This document shows, piece by piece, positions 15,413-18,444 of a stretch of DNA of 18,444 nucleotides; the stretch's first letter is position 1; the number at the start of each line of letters is the position of its first letter. The notes beneath the pieces are model-generated. The model was given only the letters and a program-made list of their open reading frames with translations. It did not search any database and was not told the origin of the DNA. Both the position numbers and the translations under genes were made by a program. Location: NCBI GenBank assembly GCA_910584495.1, contig CAJUAR010000061.1, positions 1-18,444 of the forward strand. The letters are read 5' to 3'. The stretch is from an uncultured Muribaculaceae bacterium (GTDB lineage: Bacteria; Bacteroidota; Bacteroidia; Bacteroidales; Muribaculaceae).

Positions 15413-18400
15413 TTATTTTTCCGGTTGATATTCAAAAGACAGTTTTAGGGTCTTGTCAGAGCTGCCGCCTACCATCACGTCGAACAGACCTACTTCGGCG
15501 ACATAGTCAAGGTCGTAATTGTAGAACTTGAGCATCTCAGGCGTGATGTCGAACGTCACACGGCGGCTTTCGCCGGCTTTCAGCGATATGCGTCTGAACC
15601 CTTTGAGTTCCATTACCGGCGGAGCTGTCGAGCGCGCTACGTCGCGGATATAGAGCTGTACGATTTCATCGGCGTCGCGGGTTCCGGTATTTGTCACATC
15701 GACGGAAACGGTGACATCGCTGTGGTCCGTCATTTTTACTGCCGAGATAGTCATGCCGCTGTAAGCGAATGTGGTGTAGCTCAGACCGAAGCCGAAGGGG
15801 TAGAGGGGCGTGTTCGATATGTCGATATAGTTCGATATATACTTGATATAGTCGTCTTTGTCGGCCGGCTGCGGCCGGCCGGTGTTCATGTGATTGTAGT
15901 AAAGAGGAATCTGTCCGACGGTACGCGGGAATGTCATTGTGGTTTTGCCCGAAGGACACACGTCGCCGAACAGCACGTCGGCTATGGCAGCGGCCATGCC
16001 TGAGCCGCCGAACCATACGTTGAGTATTGCGTCGAGGTTTTCATCTTCCCACGACAGGACGTTGGGGCGCCCGGCGAAGTTGAGCATCACTATCGGCTTG
16101 CCTGTCGCCTTCAGCGCTTTGAGCAGGTTTTGCTGGGAGGCCTGAAGCTCGATATCGGCCATGCTGGCGCCTTCGCCGCTGAAATCGTAGGCTTCGCCCA
16201 CGGCAGCGACTATCACGTCGGCATCGCGTGCCGCGTCAAGGGCCTCGGACAGAAGCTCGTCGGCCGTCCTGCCGTCACGAAGCCTTTCTTCGAGGGCTGC
16301 GACAGGGCTGACCGTGCGGGGATTGTCGCTGAAATGTGCGCCCTGTGCGTAAATCACGTTTTCGGCTCCGGCCACACGGCGGATTTCTTCAAGCAGGGTA
16401 GGGCATGCGCTCATGTCGCCCGTTCCGGCCCACGGGCCGCGCAGGTTTTCGCGGGTGTCGGCGCACGGACCCACAACGGCGATTCTGAGCCCGCGTTTCT
16501 TCAGCGGCAGTATGTCGCCGTCGTTTTTGAGAAGCACGAATGATTCTGCCGCAGCGCGTCGGCTCACGGCCAGGGCCTCGGAAGTATGTATGTCGGTGGC
16601 GGCACGGTTGCTGTCGAGGCGAAGATACGGGTCCTTGAAAAGACCGAGTTTGTATTTGGCCTCAAGGATTCGGCGCACTGCCGCATCGATATCCGCCATA
16701 TCGACCTCGCCTTTGTCGAGAGCCTGCGGCAGTTCGTTGATGAAAGCCTCGCTCACCATGTCCATATCGGTGCCGGCCTTGATGGCACCGACAGCGCATT
16801 GGCTTATATTGCCCATGCCGTGTGTCACCATCTCGGCGATAGAGGCATAGTCCGTCACGACAAAACCTTTGAAGCCCCACTGTTTGCGCAGGACGTCGGT
16901 GATAAGCCATTTGTTGGCCGTCGCTGGAACGAAGTCGACGAGATTGAACGAACTCATGAAACTGCCTGCACCGGCTTTTGCGGCAGCGCGGTAAGGCGGC
17001 AGATAATAATTGTACATCATCTGACGGCTCATATCGACGGTATTGTAGTCGCGGCCGGCCTCTGCAGCACCATAGCATGCGAAGTGTTTGACGCACGCCA
17101 TGAGCCGCTCTTTGTCGGCGAGATTCTTGCCCTGATATCCGCGGATGTATGCTTCAGCAATGCGTGAGCCGAGGTAGGGGTCCTCGCCGCCGCTTTCGGC
17201 CACACGGCCCCAGCGCGGGTCGCGGCAGATGTCGACCATAGGGCTGAAGTCCCAGTCCAGGCCGTCGGCTGTCGCTTCCTTTGCCGTCAGCCGTGCGGTT
17301 TCCTCGATGAGCCCCATGTCCCATGTGCATGACAGTGCCAGGGGACATGGAAATATGGTGTTGTAGCCGTGTATCATATCGAAGCCGAATATCATCGGAA
17401 TGCCGAGTCTTGATTTTGTCACGGCTGCCTCTTGGAGCGGACGTATGTTGTCCACTCCCCTGATATTGAGCATAGCTCCGCACTGCCCGGATGCGATTTT
17501 CTTTTCGACATCCGCATTGAAGGTCGGCCCGGTCATCACCTGACCGCTTGTGAGCAGATTGAGCTGTCCGAGCTTTTCTTCCGTCGTCATGCGGTTCATC
17601 AGGTCGGAGACAAATGCGTCCATGACAGGGTCGGTGGCCGACACGGCGTCGACACCGTCGAAAGTCATCTTCACAGGCTTGATTTTGCCAGATTTGTCGA
17701 AGTACATCCGGTCGATGCAGGTCACGCGGTTGTTGCCGTCCGTGGCCCCGAGGGGATGGCGGTGATATACGATGTAATATTCGTCGTCGTCGCCTTGCAG
17801 CACGGAGTGATGTCCGGCGCCTGTGGCCACCTGCGGGTCAGACTCGAGAATCACACCTTCGCGGCGAAACGGGCCGAACGGACTGTCGGCTATCGCGTAT
17901 GCGACGCGATAGTCGTCTTTTGTCCAGTTGCCTTCCGACCACATGAAGATGTATTTGCCGCCGCGCATGAACATGAACGGCCCTTCGACGTAGTTCTTCG
18001 GAGTGACTTCCTTGTAGTACTGCCCGTCGTCGAAAGGCTCGAGGCTGAGGAAATCGGGCGACAGTTTCACCATATTGCAGTGGCTCCAGCCGCCGTAGTA
18101 CATATAGTACTGACCGTCGACGTCGCGGAATACGAACTGGTCGATGGGCTGGGCTCCGTTTACGATTTCACCGATAAGCGGCCGCCCTAAGGCATCGGAG
18201 AACGGCCCTGCGGGATTGTCGGACACGGCAACGCCGATACCACCGACTTCGCCCTCGTGGACGTCGTTCGCGCTGAAGAACATATAGTACTTGCCGTTGG
18301 CCTCGACGACGGCCGGTGCCCACATGGCTTGCCTGGCCCAGGAGACGCTGTCGGCGGTCAGGATACGCGGATGCCGCTCCCAGTCCCTGAGAGCCGGTTC

Positions 18401-18415
18401 GACAATATCTGTTAA
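15413..18415 (-). CDS. GH43-GH3 fusion glycoside hydrolase, 5' end incomplete
   Basis: One uninterrupted frame joins two catalytic modules. Numbering below starts at the first ATG (18325). Residues 1 to about 225 are a GH43 five-bladed propeller lacking its first strands: MWAP, IDQFVF with the modulating Asp62, and NYVEGPF with the acid Glu114. A short linker leads to a BglX-like GH3 enzyme from about 233: CVKHFACYGAAEAGRDYNTV (411-430), nucleophile Asp492 in GFVVTDYAS, acid/base Glu718 in DFSGEGAS, and a C-terminal fibronectin-like domain (about 860-968). Activities fit an arabinofuranosidase or xylosidase plus a beta-glucosidase or xylosidase. Homology continues upstream of that ATG (LRDWERHPRIL, then WARQA) to an in-frame TGA at 18416-18418, so ATG 18325 is not the natural start. 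The GH43 catalytic base Asp and any signal peptide must lie beyond the window or past a break. It heads the visible hydrolase pair. Confidence 0.85.
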   Translation of the reverse strand, partial: LTDIVEPALRDWERHPRILTADSVSWARQAMWAPAVVEANGKYYMFFSANDVHEGEVGGIGVAVSDNPAGPFSDALGRPLIGEIVNGAQPIDQFVFRDVDGQYYMYYGGWSHCNMVKLSPDFLSLEPFDDGQYYKEVTPKNYVEGPFMFMRGGKYIFMWSEGNWTKDDYRVAYAIADSPFGPFRREGVILESDPQVATGAGHHSVLQGDDDEYYIVYHRHPLGATDGNNRVTCIDRMYFDKSGKIKPVKMTFDGVDAVSATDPVMDAFVSDLMNRMTTEEKLGQLNLLTSGQVMTGPTFNADVEKKIASGQCGAMLNIRGVDNIRPLQEAAVTKSRLGIPMIFGFDMIHGYNTIFPCPLALSCTWDMGLIEETARLTAKEATADGLDWDFSPMVDICRDPRWGRVAESGGEDPYLGSRIAEAYIRGYQGKNLADKERLMACVKHFACYGAAEAGRDYNTVDMSRQMMYNYYLPPYRAAAKAGAGSFMSSFNLVDFVPATANKWLITDVLRKQWGFKGFVVTDYASIAEMVTHGMGNISQCAVGAIKAGTDMDMVSEAFINELPQALDKGEVDMADIDAAVRRILEAKYKLGLFKDPYLRLDSNRAATDIHTSEALAVSRRAAAESFVLLKNDGDILPLKKRGLRIAVVGPCADTRENLRGPWAGTGDMSACPTLLEEIRRVAGAENVIYAQGAHFSDNPRTVSPVAALEERLRDGRTADELLSEALDAARDADVIVAAVGEAYDFSGEGASMADIELQASQQNLLKALKATGKPIVMLNFAGRPNVLSWEDENLDAILNVWFGGSGMAAAIADVLFGDVCPSGKTTMTFPRTVGQIPLYYNHMNTGRPQPADKDDYIKYISNYIDISNTPLYPFGFGLSYTTFAYSGMTISAVKMTDHSDVTVSVDVTNTGTRDADEIVQLYIRDVARSTAPPVMELKGFRRISLKAGESRRVTFDITPEMLKFYNYDLDYVAEVGLFDVMVGGSSDKTLKLSFEYQPEK

Positions 18416-18444
18416 TCACCAGGCGGTCACTCGCCGTGCAGATT
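18416..18444 (-). other. Edge segment with in-frame stop before GH43 homology
   Basis: In the GH43 frame, a TGA at 18418-18416 separates LTDIVEPALRDWE from the last few codons (SARRVTAW). In another frame, the edge reads TASDRLV without a stop. This may be a frameshift or nonsense mutation, a sequence-end error, or the edge of a rearrangement. It is too short to decide. Confidence 0.4.

Noticed and set aside
1..18444. Strong avoidance of GATC or GGATC in the window
   Set aside because: Several GATC and GGATC sites are visible by eye in housekeeping and accessory genes; no depletion claim can be made without counting.
1..18444. CRISPR array or complete insertion sequence
   Set aside because: No regularly spaced repeats and no transposase gene with flanking inverted repeats were found.

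Overview
The window looks like chromosomal DNA of a gut-type Bacteroidales. Protein matches point to Bacteroidales throughout (large signal peptidase I followed by a WbqC-like gene, LysS, PdxA, an S41 protease, Bacteroidales-style glycoside hydrolases). The lysS promoter has the Bacteroidetes sigma form (TTTG, 20-nt spacer, TATTTTTG). GC is moderate in housekeeping genes and visibly lower in the restriction-modification genes. A Muribaculaceae/Prevotella-like genus is possible, but the sequence alone does not settle it.

Layout. Positions 1-323 hold a short gene remnant and the region upstream of lepB. lepB (signal peptidase I) and a WbqC-family gene run on the plus strand and overlap by 4 nt. 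They converge tail to tail, with a 9-nt overlap, on a long minus-strand gene train. Read in the direction of transcription (right to left), the train is lysS, rlmN, pdxA, a nucleotidyltransferase, a Dam/D12-type adenine methyltransferase, an AlwI-family type IIS endonuclease, the topoisomerase IV/gyrase B-type subunit, coaD, and an S41 C-terminal processing peptidase. No gap between adjacent genes exceeds about 25 nt, and several junctions are ATGA or GTGA stop/start overlaps. A good promoter lies just upstream of lysS. To the right is a 400-bp non-coding gap with short repeats. Beyond it lies the 3' part of a carbohydrate-utilisation cluster, also on the minus strand: a GH43-GH3 fusion, incomplete at the right edge, followed 13 nt later by a secreted GH27 alpha-galactosidase.

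How it works together. The lysS train joins translation (LysS, RlmN), cofactor synthesis (PdxA for pyridoxal phosphate, CoaD for CoA), DNA topology (ParE-type) and envelope proteolysis (S41). Into this sits a complete two-gene restriction-modification system, methylase first. It is fused so tightly that the endonuclease stop codon overlaps the start codon of the topoisomerase gene. The D12 methylase probably modifies the symmetrical core GATC, which would protect both strands of an asymmetric GGATC-type site with a single enzyme. This gives a simple reason for the pairing. The endonuclease shows E-D-E-E-H residues with AlwI/BspD6I-like spacing.

The most noteworthy items are the restriction-modification cassette embedded in an essential operon, the natural GH43-GH3 fusion with an in-frame stop near its 5' edge, and the repeat-bearing gap upstream of lysS. 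I found no CRISPR array, no rRNA or tRNA gene, and no complete mobile element.
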